From Rhodospirillales bacterium (GTDB lineage: Bacteria > Pseudomonadota > Alphaproteobacteria > Rhodospirillales > Defluviicoccaceae), in NCBI GenBank assembly GCA_016712595.1, contig JADJQT010000002.1, positions 62,001-126,000 on the forward strand: a stretch of DNA of 64,000 nucleotides, written 5' to 3'. The position numbers and the translations under genes are program-made. The notes below the pieces were generated by a model. That model was not told the origin of the DNA. It worked only from the letters and a program-made list of their open reading frames with translations, and searched no databases. Position 1 is the stretch's first letter; each line of letters opens with the position of its first letter. Below are positions 8,416 to 17,811 of the stretch, piece after piece.

Positions 8416-8640
8416 ATGATCGAAGTGAAGAACCGCAAGGTCGGCAACTCACTGGGCGCGGTGCTGCCGCGTGAGGCGCTGGCGAAGCTGCGCGTCGAAG
8501 AGGGGGACCGGCTGTTCCTGATCGAGACGCCGGACGGCTACCGCATCACACCCTACGATCCGGAATTCGAGAAGCAGATGGCGCTCGCCGAAACCGGCCT
8601 GGCGCAGTATCGCAACACCCTGCACACCCTGGCCAAGTAA
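8416..8640 (+). CDS. AbrB/MazE-fold antitoxin
   Basis: A 74-residue protein with the SpoVT/AbrB swapped-hairpin signature: MIEVKNRKVGNSLGAVLPRE followed by LRVEEGDRLFL. The basic, Gly-containing beta-hairpin binds DNA as a dimer, and the C-terminal tail (about residues 50-74) would mask the toxin. Its stop is 12 bases before the Doc-type toxin gene, the usual antitoxin-first order. It probably represses its own promoter through the inverted repeat that abuts its start codon. The start is set by the domain; no ribosome-binding site is visible, so translation may be leaderless. Confidence 0.85.
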   Translation: MIEVKNRKVGNSLGAVLPREALAKLRVEEGDRLFLIETPDGYRITPYDPEFEKQMALAETGLAQYRNTLHTLAK

Positions 8641-8652
8641 CGGCCAGGCGTT

Positions 8653-9036
8653 ATGACCCACGATCCCGTCTGGCTCGATCCGAGGGTCATCGAGGCCGTT
8701 CACGACCGCCTCCTGGCGGAGCACGGCGGTGCTGCCGGTGTCCGCGATGCGGGGCTCCTTGCCTCAGCCCTCGCTCGGCCGAGGAACCGCGCTGCCTACG
8801 GCGAAACGGACCTGTGCACGCTGGCTGCCGCCTACGCGGCAGGGATCGCAGGGAACCACCCTTTCGTGGACGGAAACAAGCGAACCGCCTTCATGGCGGC
8901 CTACATCTTTCTGGCGCGCAACGGCCTGCGCCTGTCATCCCCTGAGGACGAGGCAACCTGCGCCGTGCTGGCGTTGGCGGCGGGGGAAATGACGGAAGAC
9001 ACTTTCGCCACTTGGCTCAGGGCGTGGACGGCATAG
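8653..9036 (+). CDS. doc: Doc-type Fic-domain toxin (death on curing)
   Basis: A 127-residue Fic/Doc protein. The catalytic motif HPFVDGNKRTAF is complete (family pattern HxFx[D/N]GNKR), and the N-terminus (WLDPRVIEAVHDRLLAEHGG) and middle (GLLASALARPRN) match Doc toxins. Doc proteins phosphorylate elongation factor Tu and stop translation unless neutralised by the partner antitoxin, encoded immediately upstream. The pair sits between the two halves of the I-G cas locus, on the same strand as cas4-cas1 and divergent from csb1. It may stabilise the locus; that is inference. No inactivating change is visible. Confidence 0.88.
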   Translation: MTHDPVWLDPRVIEAVHDRLLAEHGGAAGVRDAGLLASALARPRNRAAYGETDLCTLAAAYAAGIAGNHPFVDGNKRTAFMAAYIFLARNGLRLSSPEDEATCAVLALAAGEMTEDTFATWLRAWTA

Positions 9037-9162
9037 CGGGAAATCGCTCGACTGTCATCCCGTTCACAGACAATCGCTCCTCGTTCGGTCCAACATGCGT
9101 CGGAGGGGGAAGGTGCGCGACCTGCGGCACGACCGGGGCCAGTCCACTTCGGGGGAACGCAC

Positions 9163-10866
9163 ATGCCGGACGATCAGCCCGAGTTGCCGTTGCCGGCGCC
9201 GCCGTTGCCGGAGGACTTGCCGCAGCTGCCGGCGCGGATGGTCAACGAGTTCGTCTACTGCCCGCGACTGGCCTATCTCGAATGGGTGCAGAGCGAGTGG
9301 GCAAGCTCCGCCGACACCGCCGAGGGTAGCCTCCACCATCGCCGCACCGACAAGCCCGCGGGGGCGCTGCCCGATGCCGAGGATCTGAGCGAGGACGAGC
9401 GCATCCACGCACGCTCGCTGACCATCGCCTCGGACCGCCTCGGTCTGATCGCCCGTCTCGACGTGGTCGAGAGCGAGGACGGAGCCCTCGTTCCGGTCGA
9501 CTACAAGCGCGGCAAGCGCCCGCACGTGGTGAGCGGCGCCTACGATCCCGAGCGCGTCCAGGTCTGCGTTCAGGGGCTGATCCTCGAAGAGCAGGGCTAC
9601 CGCTGCGACGAAGGCGTGCTCTACTTCTACGAAGGCCGCGAGCGGGTGCGCGTTGCCTTCGATGCCGAGCTCCGGGCACGGACCCGCGAGGCGATCGCAG
9701 GGCTGCGACTGATCGCCGCCGGCCGCCACATCCCGCCACCGCTCGAGGACAGCCCGAAGTGCCCGCGCTGCTCGCTGGTCGGCATCTGTTTGCCGGACGA
9801 GGTCAATTTCCTCAAGCGCGGTACCGTCAACCCGCGCCCGCTCGCCGTCGGCCGCGACGACGCCCTGCCGCTCTACGTCCAGGCCCAGCGCGCCCGCATC
9901 GGCAAACAGGCGGAGACGCTGAAGATCGAGATCGAGGATGCGGCGCCGACCACCGCGCGGCTGATCGACCTCAGCCAGGTGGTGCTGATCGGCAACATCA
10001 GCATTACCACGCCGGCGGTGCACGAGCTGATGCGCCGCGAGATCCCGGTCAGCTGGTATTCCTACGGCGGCTGGTTCCTCGGCCATACCTGCGGGGTCGG
10101 GCACAAGAACGTCGAGCTGCGCACCGCCCAGTATCGGGCGAGCTTCGATGCGGCGCAGTGCCTTGCCCTCGCCCGCGGCCTCGTCGCCGCCAAGCTGAAG
10201 AACGGGCGGACCCTGCTCCGCCGCAACTGGCGCGACTCTGAGCCGCCGGCGGCGATGCTCGACGACCTCAAGCGCCAGGCCGAGCACGCGCTGCGCGCCC
10301 GCGGCCTGCCCGAACTGCTCGGCATCGAGGGCTCGGGCGCCGCCGTCTACTTCCGCCATTTGCCGGGTGCACTCAAGCGCGACGGCGATGAGCCGGCCTT
10401 CGATTTCGCCACCCGCAATCGCCGTCCGCCGACCGACCCGGTCAACGCGCTGCTGTCGTTCGGCTACGCGCTGCTCGCCCGAACCTTCACGGCGACGCTG
10501 TCGGCAGTCGGCTTCGATCCCTACCGCGGCTTCTATCATCAGCCGCGCTACGGGCGCCCGGCGCTCGCCCTCGACCTGATGGAGCCGTTCCGCCCGCTGA
10601 TCGCCGATTCCGCCGTCATCCAGGCGATCAACAACGGCGAGGTGCAGGCGGCCGACTTCGTGCGCTGCGGCCCCGCGGTGGCCCTCAAGCCGGATGGCCG
10701 CAAGCGCTTCATCGCCGCCTTCGAACGGCGGCTTTCGCACGAGATCACCCATCCGCTCTTCGGTTACCGGGTCAGCTACCGCCGGCTGCTGGAAGTCCAG
10801 GCGCGGCTGCTCGGGCGCTGGCTGCTGGGCGAAATTCCCGAGTACCCGCAGTTGGTGACGCGCTGA
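9163..10866 (+). CDS. cas4-cas1: Cas4-Cas1 fusion, CRISPR adaptation nuclease/integrase
   Basis: A 567-residue fusion, normal for subtype I-G. The Cas4 part (about residues 1-215) has the iron-sulfur cysteines C33 (EFVYCPRL), C200, C203 (KCPRC) and C209, and a RecB-like VDYKRGKRP motif. The Cas1 part begins near residue 225 and keeps the catalytic residues E389 (GIEGSGA), H459 (GFYHQPRYG) and D471 (ALALDLMEPFR). Cas4 selects and trims protospacers for PAM orientation, and Cas1 with Cas2 integrates them at the leader end. The start at 9163 follows a GGGGGA ribosome-binding site. This is the only adaptation enzyme in the window, so it should serve both the I-G and the III-B effector. Confidence 0.95.
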   Translation: MPDDQPELPLPAPPLPEDLPQLPARMVNEFVYCPRLAYLEWVQSEWASSADTAEGSLHHRRTDKPAGALPDAEDLSEDERIHARSLTIASDRLGLIARLDVVESEDGALVPVDYKRGKRPHVVSGAYDPERVQVCVQGLILEEQGYRCDEGVLYFYEGRERVRVAFDAELRARTREAIAGLRLIAAGRHIPPPLEDSPKCPRCSLVGICLPDEVNFLKRGTVNPRPLAVGRDDALPLYVQAQRARIGKQAETLKIEIEDAAPTTARLIDLSQVVLIGNISITTPAVHELMRREIPVSWYSYGGWFLGHTCGVGHKNVELRTAQYRASFDAAQCLALARGLVAAKLKNGRTLLRRNWRDSEPPAAMLDDLKRQAEHALRARGLPELLGIEGSGAAVYFRHLPGALKRDGDEPAFDFATRNRRPPTDPVNALLSFGYALLARTFTATLSAVGFDPYRGFYHQPRYGRPALALDLMEPFRPLIADSAVIQAINNGEVQAADFVRCGPAVALKPDGRKRFIAAFERRLSHEITHPLFGYRVSYRRLLEVQARLLGRWLLGEIPEYPQLVTR

Positions 10867-10897
10867 GCGGGACGGCGAGCGGATCGGAGATCTGGCG

Positions 10898-11194
10898 ATG
10901 AACGACGACGAGCGCCTTTACATCGTCACCTACGATATCGCCGAGCCGCGGCGCTGGCGGCGCGTCTTCAAGCTGATGAACGGCTACGGCGAATGGCTGC
11001 AACTCTCGGTCTTCCAGTGCCGCCTTTCCCGCAAACGCAAGGTCGAGCTGCAGGCGGCGCTGAGCGAGCTGATCAACGGCAACGCCGACCACGTGCTGTT
11101 GCTTGATCTCGGCCATGCCGATAAAGTCGAATTGCGGGTGACCAGCCTCGGCAAGGTGTTCGCGGCGGTCGAACGGCAGCCGATCATCGTCTGA
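10898..11194 (+). CDS. cas2: Cas2, structural partner of Cas1
   Basis: A 98-residue Cas2 with the ferredoxin-like start YIVTYDIAEPRRWRRVFKLM, the aromatic QLSVFQCRLS strand and the C-terminal VERQPIIV. The family's conserved Asp is present in TYDI. Two Cas2 molecules bridge two Cas1 dimers in the integration complex. The gene starts 31 bases after cas4-cas1 with CGGAGA upstream, and its stop lies 227 bases before the first repeat, so the leader follows directly. Confidence 0.95.
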   Translation: MNDDERLYIVTYDIAEPRRWRRVFKLMNGYGEWLQLSVFQCRLSRKRKVELQAALSELINGNADHVLLLDLGHADKVELRVTSLGKVFAAVERQPIIV

Positions 11195-11421
11195 TCGTTC
11201 CGGCCACGACCATCGGCAACTTGCCGGTGCGGCGCGAGCGCTCTTGTGGCGCCGAAATCCCGGGCAGTGCTCGCAAGGCACTAAGGCATTGACGGAGCAG
11301 CGTTCTTGGAAATCGTGAAGAGAACAAAAGCGGCCCGTGACGACCTGACCGCCGTACGATCGCTGCAGCGCTCGCAAACCCCTTGCCGTACCCTCTGGAA
11401 TCAGCCACTTATCAGGTGGCC
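11195..11421 (+). promoter_or_regulatory. CRISPR leader
   Basis: The 227-base stretch between cas2 and the first repeat. Array polarity supports it as the leader: repeats next to it are invariant, while those at the far end decay. A TTGACG at 11289-11294 is a possible -35 box, with no clear -10. At the leader-repeat junction GCCAC (11404-11408) and GTGGC (11416-11420) form a small inverted repeat ending one base before the first repeat, a plausible recognition element for integration. No gene is visible here. Confidence 0.75.
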
Positions 11422-14400
11422 ACTTCCGCGGCAGTAATGCCGCGGCCTCATTGAAGCTCCAGCCACCCCCTAAGCGGCATGCGCGATACACTTCCGCGGC
11501 AGTAATGCCGCGGCCTCATTGAAGCATGATTTAATGTCTCGTCTAGAGACGCTGTATAATGAACTTCCGCGGCAGTAATGCCGCGGCCTCATTGAAGCGT
11601 CACTGTTCGAATAACCGGTGTACCAAACAGGATTTCGGTACTTCCGCGGCAGTAATGCCGCGGCCTCATTGAAGCCGACGGCTATTGCTGCTACTGACCT
11701 ATCCTGCGTCATCACTTCCGCGGCAGTAATGCCGCGGCCTCATTGAAGCGCGCGCATCATTGCGGCGGACGTAAGCTTTATGATCGCCACTTCCGCGGCA
11801 GTAATGCCGCGGCCTCATTGAAGCCAAAAATACACTCATCCTTCGGTAGTCATTTCGACGTCACTTCCGCGGCAGTAATGCCGCGGCCTCATTGAAGCTG
11901 TTCCGACCCCGCTCGCCGCTTGCCGAACGCGCGCGTACTTCCGCGGCAGTAATGCCGCGGCCTCATTGAAGCGCTGCCACGTGCGACGCTGCTGGGCTCT
12001 CTGCTAGGCACTTCCGCGGCAGTAATGCCGCGGCCTCATTGAAGCACAATTGTATTTCACAATACGTTCTTCTATATCTTTACTTCCGCGGCAGTAATGC
12101 CGCGGCCTCATTGAAGCCTCCGTGTAACGGTATCCAATCGGGCGTGACGGCGGGACTTCCGCGGCAGTAATGCCGCGGCCTCATTGAAGCAAATCAATAA
12201 CTTAGCATGTTTTGACAAAAATATCACACTTCCGCGGCAGTAATGCCGCGGCCTCATTGAAGCGTCAACGCTGGCCCTGCTGGCCCTGCCGGCCCCGCCG
12301 GACACTTCCGCGGCAGTAATGCCGCGGCCTCATTGAAGCACGCTAACCCAAACCGTCGACGTTGGCGACCTGTCAGGGCACTTCCGCGGCAGTAATGCCG
12401 CGGCCTCATTGAAGCATCCTAGCCTCTTTAGCTCGTCTGATTGCGACGAGTAGCACTTCCGCGGCAGTAATGCCGCGGCCTCATTGAAGCAAGCACATGG
12501 GAGGCAACCTTTGGTCTGTCCTCGGCACGTCACTTCCGCGGCAGTAATGCCGCGGCCTCATTGAAGCTCCATTGTCCCTGCTAATAAGAGACATCGCCTG
12601 TGCACTTCCGCGGCAGTAATGCCGCGGCCTCATTGAAGCCCTACGAGTTGCACCGGCCCCGCTCTCTGCGTAAGCGCACTTCCGCGGCAGTAATGCCGCG
12701 GCCTCATTGAAGCTGGTCAAAACCAACTCCAATACGCCATTACGGCAATGACTTCCGCGGCAGTAATGCCGCGGCCTCATTGAAGCCTTGGCGAGCTGAC
12801 GGAACGACAGACCGCTTTCCTACTTCCGCGGCAGTAATGCCGCGGCCTCATTGAAGCACGCGCTACACGTTCCCTGCCTACCAAGCCGCACCGCATACTT
12901 CCGCGGCAGTAATGCCGCGGCCTCATTGAAGCCGAACGAACCAGTGCCGCGACGATGCGGCGCTTGCCGCGACTTCCGCGGCAGTAATGCCGCGGCCTCA
13001 TTGAAGCCGCCTGCCGACCGCTCCGTGTCGCAGAAGATCGAGGATACTTCCGCGGCAGTAATGCCGCGGCCTCATTGAAGCGGTGTATCTGGATACACCC
13101 CCCCCCTCTCAAAAATACTTCCGCGGCAGTAATGCCGCGGCCTCATTGAAGCCGCAGACCGCAAGCGCAAGGTGGTCGACTATCACTTACTTCCGCGGCA
13201 GTAATGCCGCGGCCTCATTGAAGCGCGGTAATTGCAGCGTCCGACAGCACCGGAGCGGCGACTTCCGCGGCAGTAATGCCGCGGCCTCATTGAAGCTTCT
13301 CGCCGTGCAGCGTCCATTCGCGGTCGTTCGTCGACTTCCGCGGCAGTAATGCCGCGGCCTCATTGAAGCTGTCACCGCGCCGCACGCTCCTCACGACGCG
13401 CGGTGAACTTCCGCGGCAGTAATGCCGCGGCCTCATTGAAGCGTAACCAATACTCGTTATGGCATGAAGATTGATGAAACTTCCGCGGCAGTAATGCCGC
13501 GGCCTCATTGAAGCATCATACCTTGGTCGCACCCTTCGTCGCGTATGGCTTGTAGACTTCCGCGGCAGTAATGCCGCGGCCTCATTGAAGCATCGGGGTG
13601 CTTCCTGTGCACCCGTCGGTTTACGGTACTTCCGCGGCAGTAATGCCGCGGCCTCATTGAAGCCACGCTCGGCATGCTTCCTGGCGACGCTGGAGACGCG
13701 GACTTCCGCGGCAGTAATGCCGCGGCCTCATTGAAGCGGCCCAGTCTTCAGGATCGGCGAAATGGTGGTCGAATAACTTCCGCGGCAGTAATGCCGCGGC
13801 CTCATTGAAGCGTCCGTAACACGCTTGATGGTAAGCCTGCTCAGCAGGTTGCTTACTTCCGCGGCAGTAATGCCGCGGCCTCATTGAAGCCGACGACAAG
13901 TCACCCCCGGCAACGATGTTCCCGGTCGACTTCCGCGGCAGTAATGCCGCGGCCTCATTGAAGCGCTTCATACTGGCAAGATAATCCTGAGCTTTCGATA
14001 CTTCCGCGGCAGTAATGCCGCGGCCTCATTGAAGCCTCCGCCTGGGCAGCGACCAGCGCGCTCAATGGAATCACTTCCGCGGCAGTAATGCCGCGGCCTC
14101 ATTGAAGCGCAAACAACCAGCAGATATTCGAGTGCTGGACATCATCACTTCCGCGGCAGTAATGCCGTGGCCTCATTGAAGCTCCGGTCGGAGCGCTCGA
14201 GCAGGAGATGGCGGAACCACTTCCGCGGCAGTAATGCCGCGGCCTCATTGAAGCGACCATACGCCAGAAGGTGAAGGTTCATCGAAACCTACTTCCGCGG
14301 CAGTAATGCCGCGGCCTCATTGAAGCAAAAAGGTGGACCCGTGTCGCAGCACAATACATGATGGTACTTCCGCGGCAGTAATGCCGCGGCCTCATTGAAG

Positions 14401-15065
14401 CCGGTGCAACGATCGTGCGCATAGTGCCTCCTATGAGTTACTTCCGCGGCAGTAATGCCGCGGCCTCATTGAAGCAGTGAGTACGCCCTTCTTGATGCGT
14501 CACAGGGGATACTTCCGCGGCAGTAATGCCGCGGCCTCATTGAAGCGACCTTCCCGCCATCATCGCCGAAGCTATCGCTGCGGACTTCCGCGGCAGTAAT
14601 GCCGCGGCCTCATTGAAGCCATCGTCCCATTTAACCCATACGTGTGAACTCTCGAATACTTCCGCGGCAGTAATGCCGCAGCCTCATTGAAGCGTTACGT
14701 AGTGGGGGGCTGACGTGTTTGTTTCTCCGGACTTCCGCGGCAGTAATGCCGCGGCCTCATTGAAGCTTTGCCGCAGCCTCGCGCTGCTGAGCCACGACGT
14801 CGCGCACTTCCGCGGCAGTAATGCCGCGGCCTCATTGAAGCTTTGCCGCAGCCTCGCGCTGCTGAGCCACGACGTCGCGCACTTCCGCGGCAGTAATGCC
14901 GCGGCCTCATTGAAGCGGCGCGGGCGAGGTGGCCTGCATGGATGAGCTAACAGGCACTTCCGCGGCAGTAATGCCGCAGCCTCATTGAAGCTTGTACACC
15001 GGGTCGTATGAATTGTACGCCAAGCCCGCACTTCCGCGGCAGTAATGACGCGGCCTGATTGAATC
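11422..15065 (+). CRISPR. CRISPR array, 50 repeats and 49 spacers
   Basis: I count 50 copies of a 36-base repeat, with spacers of about 32-43 bases. The repeat has an 8-bp perfect hairpin, CCGCGGCA-gtaa-TGCCGCGG, and ends in ATTGAAGC, the usual 5' handle form of crRNAs, which points to transcription on the plus strand. Nearly all copies are identical. Changes are at the distal end: GCCGTGG at 14147, GCCGCAG at 14658 and 14956, and a copy with four substitutions at 15030 that closes the array. The leader is therefore at the cas2 side and the oldest spacers lie next to cmr2. One repeat-spacer unit is duplicated (separate entry). Confidence 0.99.
14767..14880 (+). repeat. Duplicated spacer within the array
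   Basis: The 39-base spacers at 14767-14805 and 14842-14880 are identical and are separated by one perfect repeat. This is a tandem duplication of a 75-base repeat-spacer unit near the old, leader-distal end. It probably arose by recombination or slippage between repeats, because independent acquisition would rarely give identical ends side by side. Confidence 0.97.
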
Positions 15066-15195
15066 GAGACAGAGCCTGACGAGTGGCGAGAGCGGGGGTC
15101 GAGATACCCGAATTGCGGCTCGCTGGCATTTAGCGTAGGGTCGATGCGGTGGGTGGTGCGATCGCAAGGATTGCGCATGGCGGCTGGGGGGTAGG

Positions 15196-17811
15196 ATGGC
15201 CGACAAGTGGGACGATTTGCTCTGCGTGTTCTTGCACGATCCGCCGGACAAAGTACTGGCGATCGGTCCCCACGAAACGCGCACCGCCGCCTATATCGAG
15301 GCGGCGGTGGGACGGCCGATCGACCCAAAGGCAGGAAAACGCGCACAGAAGGCTGACGTCTTGGCGGCCATTGCCGAGCGGCCAACGATGCCGTCGAACG
15401 ACAAGGCGGCGGAGGTCGATTACGCCGGGCTCGTGTTCCATCCGCTTGATCCGATACCGCGGACCTATCGAGCGTCGTTGGATGAAGAGGATGCGAAGCG
15501 CCAGATTGGGCGCATCACGGGCAGCCTGGAATCACAGAAGCGCTTTCTCGCCCTGTGGCGGCTGCTGCCAGAACGGCTGCCGCAATTCGCCCGCCTGCCG
15601 GCCGAGACCCGCGCGCCCGATCATACCATCTGGCACCACCTAGACATCACCGCCGGGCTGCATGCCGCCCGGATGGACAGCAACGACGGCGCATTGCTGA
15701 CATTTCAGCTCGGCCCGGTGCAGTCGTTCGTAGAGGCCGCCCGCTCCGTCCGCGATCTGTGGACCGGGAGTGCCATCCTGTCGTGGCTGACCTTCCAGGC
15801 GATGTTGCCGATCATCGAAGAACTCGGGCCGACAGCGCTGGTCTTCCCGTCGCTGCGCGGAGCACCGCTGATGGACCTGTGGCTACGTGACAGATTGAAA
15901 CTCAGCGATGTCCCCCTGCCCGACACGGAAGCGCGCAAAGCGCCCAGCATTCCCAACCGCTTTTTCGCCATCGCGCCGTGGGGCGACGACGGCGCCAACG
16001 CCCGCCGGCTGGCCGGACAGTGTGAGGAGCGGGCGAACTCGGCATGGAAGCTACTCGCCGATGCGGTCAAAAGGCGGCTCGATCCTGAACTCACCTCGCT
16101 CTGCGCCGGGTGGGCCGGTCGGTGGGACGACCAGATCAAAAGTGTTTTCGAGGTTCGCACCGCCTGCCTTCCGGCGCTTCGCTCATCGGAGGACGAGCGC
16201 CACTGGGCAGGGCTTCTCGGCGGCACCTCATTCGATGCGACATGGCCGCCCCTTGGGGCGGCACGCAGCCTCAGCGACTGCATTCCCGATGCGAATCTTC
16301 CGGGGGGAGCAAGGGCTAGGTCGGCAGAGAAGCGCCTCGGTCGCTGGCAGGTGCAGGTGGAATTCGCCGGGCGGTTGCTGGAGGCCAGCCGGGCGATCCG
16401 GCGCGTGCCGTTGTCGACCGCAACGACCTCGTCCGGCGATGGCCAATATCCCAACAAATGCACACTGTTCGGCAGCTACGAGCAGATGGGGCCGAACGGA
16501 CTCGGCGAAAGCGCGAGCTTTTGGCAGCTGGCCAAAGAAGTGAAGATCGAAGGCGTTCGGCTCGGCAAGCGCGACCGGTTCTGCGCCGTTGCCCTCGCCA
16601 AACGATTCGCCGCACCGGCGTTTCTCGCGGCGGAACTGGGCCTGCAGCCCGAGGACGTCCGCATTCCCGACACCTGGACCGTTGCCGCCGCGACGTGGCT
16701 GAAGCGCTCCGGGATGGAAGACTGGAAGACGTTCAGAGGCGATGGCGGCCAGCGCTGGAACGGCCAATGGCTGCACTGGCGGACTCAGCACGACGATGAG
16801 GACGAAGACCGCATCCCGAATGCGACATGGGCGAAAATCATCGAAGCACGGAGCGACTGGAAGGGCGCGACGCCTCCTATCTATTACGCCATTTTGAAGA
16901 TGGACGCGGACGAGATCGGCGCCTGGCTGCGTGGTGAGAAGGCGCCGAGGCTTAGGGAAACCCTCCATCCGCAGACTCGCGCCTATTTCGAGGTGCTTGC
17001 CGGCAGCGAACTCGGCCTCGCCGCGTGGCGTCCCGTCGGCCCGGCGCTGCATGCGGCGATCTCGGAAGCGCTCGCCAACTTCGCGGTTCACGTCGTTCCT
17101 CACGTGGTGGCGAAGCATGCGGGGACCGTGATCTACGCCGGCGGCGACGACGTACTGGCGCTGCTGCCGGTGGAAACCGCGCTCTGCTGCGCCTGGGAAC
17201 TGCGGCGGGCGTTCGGCGGCCTTCAGCCAGTCAACGGATTTGCCGATGACGGCTACTGGCGCGGCAGCGATGGTCGCGAGCGGCTGATGATGGGACCGCG
17301 GGCCAGCCTGTCGGCCGGGATGGCCGTTTTGCATGCCAAGGACGACCTGCGCGAAGGCCTGCAGGCGGCACGCAAGGCTGAGAAGCAGGCGAAGAATGGC
17401 GGCCGCGACGCCCTTGTGCTCACCGTCCAGCGCCGATCGGGGGAACGGACGAGCGTGCTCGCCGCATGGGATACGGCGCTCTGGCTGGAAGAGATGCGCA
17501 CCGCGTTTGCGTCCGGCGCGTCCGATCGCTGGGCCTATCGGCTGCGCGAAGAGGAACCGACGCTTGGCGCGCTGCCGCAGTCGGCGATCCTTGCCGAGGT
17601 GCGCCGGCAGGTCGATCGCAGCGAGGAGGTCACCCGGATCCGTCTCGGCGGCGGCAACAAGAACAATGCCGGCGAGCGAGTCTCTGGTGCGCTTAGCGCA
17701 TATGACAGGATGCGGAGAGGGCGCAAGGATGCATTTGACCAGGGTGAGATATTTCGTGATTTCCTGACCCTGTGTCAGTCGGCGTCGTTCCTCGCGCGCG
17801 GGCGGGACTGA
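15196..17811 (+). CDS. cmr2: Cmr2/Cas10, large subunit of the type III-B complex
   Basis: An 871-residue Cas10 of the Cmr2 type. The N-terminal HD motif is intact (CVFLHDPPDK, H14-D15), a WHHLDITAGLHAARMD segment follows near residue 155, and the first palm carries AILKMDADEIGAWL near 565. The second palm has the cyclase motif YAGGDDVLALLP with GGDD at residues 649-652. An intact GGDD predicts synthesis of cyclic oligoadenylates on target-RNA binding, which would activate the CARF-HEPN protein at the end of this operon. An intact HD suggests single-strand DNA cleavage too. The gene begins 130 bases after the last, degenerate repeat with GGGGGGTAGG before the ATG, so it may be read from the array transcript or its own promoter. 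Confidence 0.95.
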   Translation: MADKWDDLLCVFLHDPPDKVLAIGPHETRTAAYIEAAVGRPIDPKAGKRAQKADVLAAIAERPTMPSNDKAAEVDYAGLVFHPLDPIPRTYRASLDEEDAKRQIGRITGSLESQKRFLALWRLLPERLPQFARLPAETRAPDHTIWHHLDITAGLHAARMDSNDGALLTFQLGPVQSFVEAARSVRDLWTGSAILSWLTFQAMLPIIEELGPTALVFPSLRGAPLMDLWLRDRLKLSDVPLPDTEARKAPSIPNRFFAIAPWGDDGANARRLAGQCEERANSAWKLLADAVKRRLDPELTSLCAGWAGRWDDQIKSVFEVRTACLPALRSSEDERHWAGLLGGTSFDATWPPLGAARSLSDCIPDANLPGGARARSAEKRLGRWQVQVEFAGRLLEASRAIRRVPLSTATTSSGDGQYPNKCTLFGSYEQMGPNGLGESASFWQLAKEVKIEGVRLGKRDRFCAVALAKRFAAPAFLAAELGLQPEDVRIPDTWTVAAATWLKRSGMEDWKTFRGDGGQRWNGQWLHWRTQHDDEDEDRIPNATWAKIIEARSDWKGATPPIYYAILKMDADEIGAWLRGEKAPRLRETLHPQTRAYFEVLAGSELGLAAWRPVGPALHAAISEALANFAVHVVPHVVAKHAGTVIYAGGDDVLALLPVETALCCAWELRRAFGGLQPVNGFADDGYWRGSDGRERLMMGPRASLSAGMAVLHAKDDLREGLQAARKAEKQAKNGGRDALVLTVQRRSGERTSVLAAWDTALWLEEMRTAFASGASDRWAYRLREEEPTLGALPQSAILAEVRRQVDRSEEVTRIRLGGGNKNNAGERVSGALSAYDRMRRGRKDAFDQGEIFRDFLTLCQSASFLARGRD

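Noticed and set aside
8193..8447. Minus-strand 84-codon frame running through the repeat-like element (reads SAALIRGLIDG there)
   Set aside because: Overlaps the antitoxin start, has no ribosome-binding site and no known family. If it were a real gene tail, the repeat likeness would have to be coincidence, which the number of matching positions makes unlikely.
9064..10752. Minus-strand 562-codon open frame
   Set aside because: Opposite the cas4-cas1 fusion, whose motifs are all intact on the plus strand.
11470..15385. Many minus-strand frames reading FNEAAALLPRK or MRPRHYCRGS, and plus-strand YFRGSNAAASLK
   Set aside because: They are translations of the CRISPR repeat in different frames; none is a protein.
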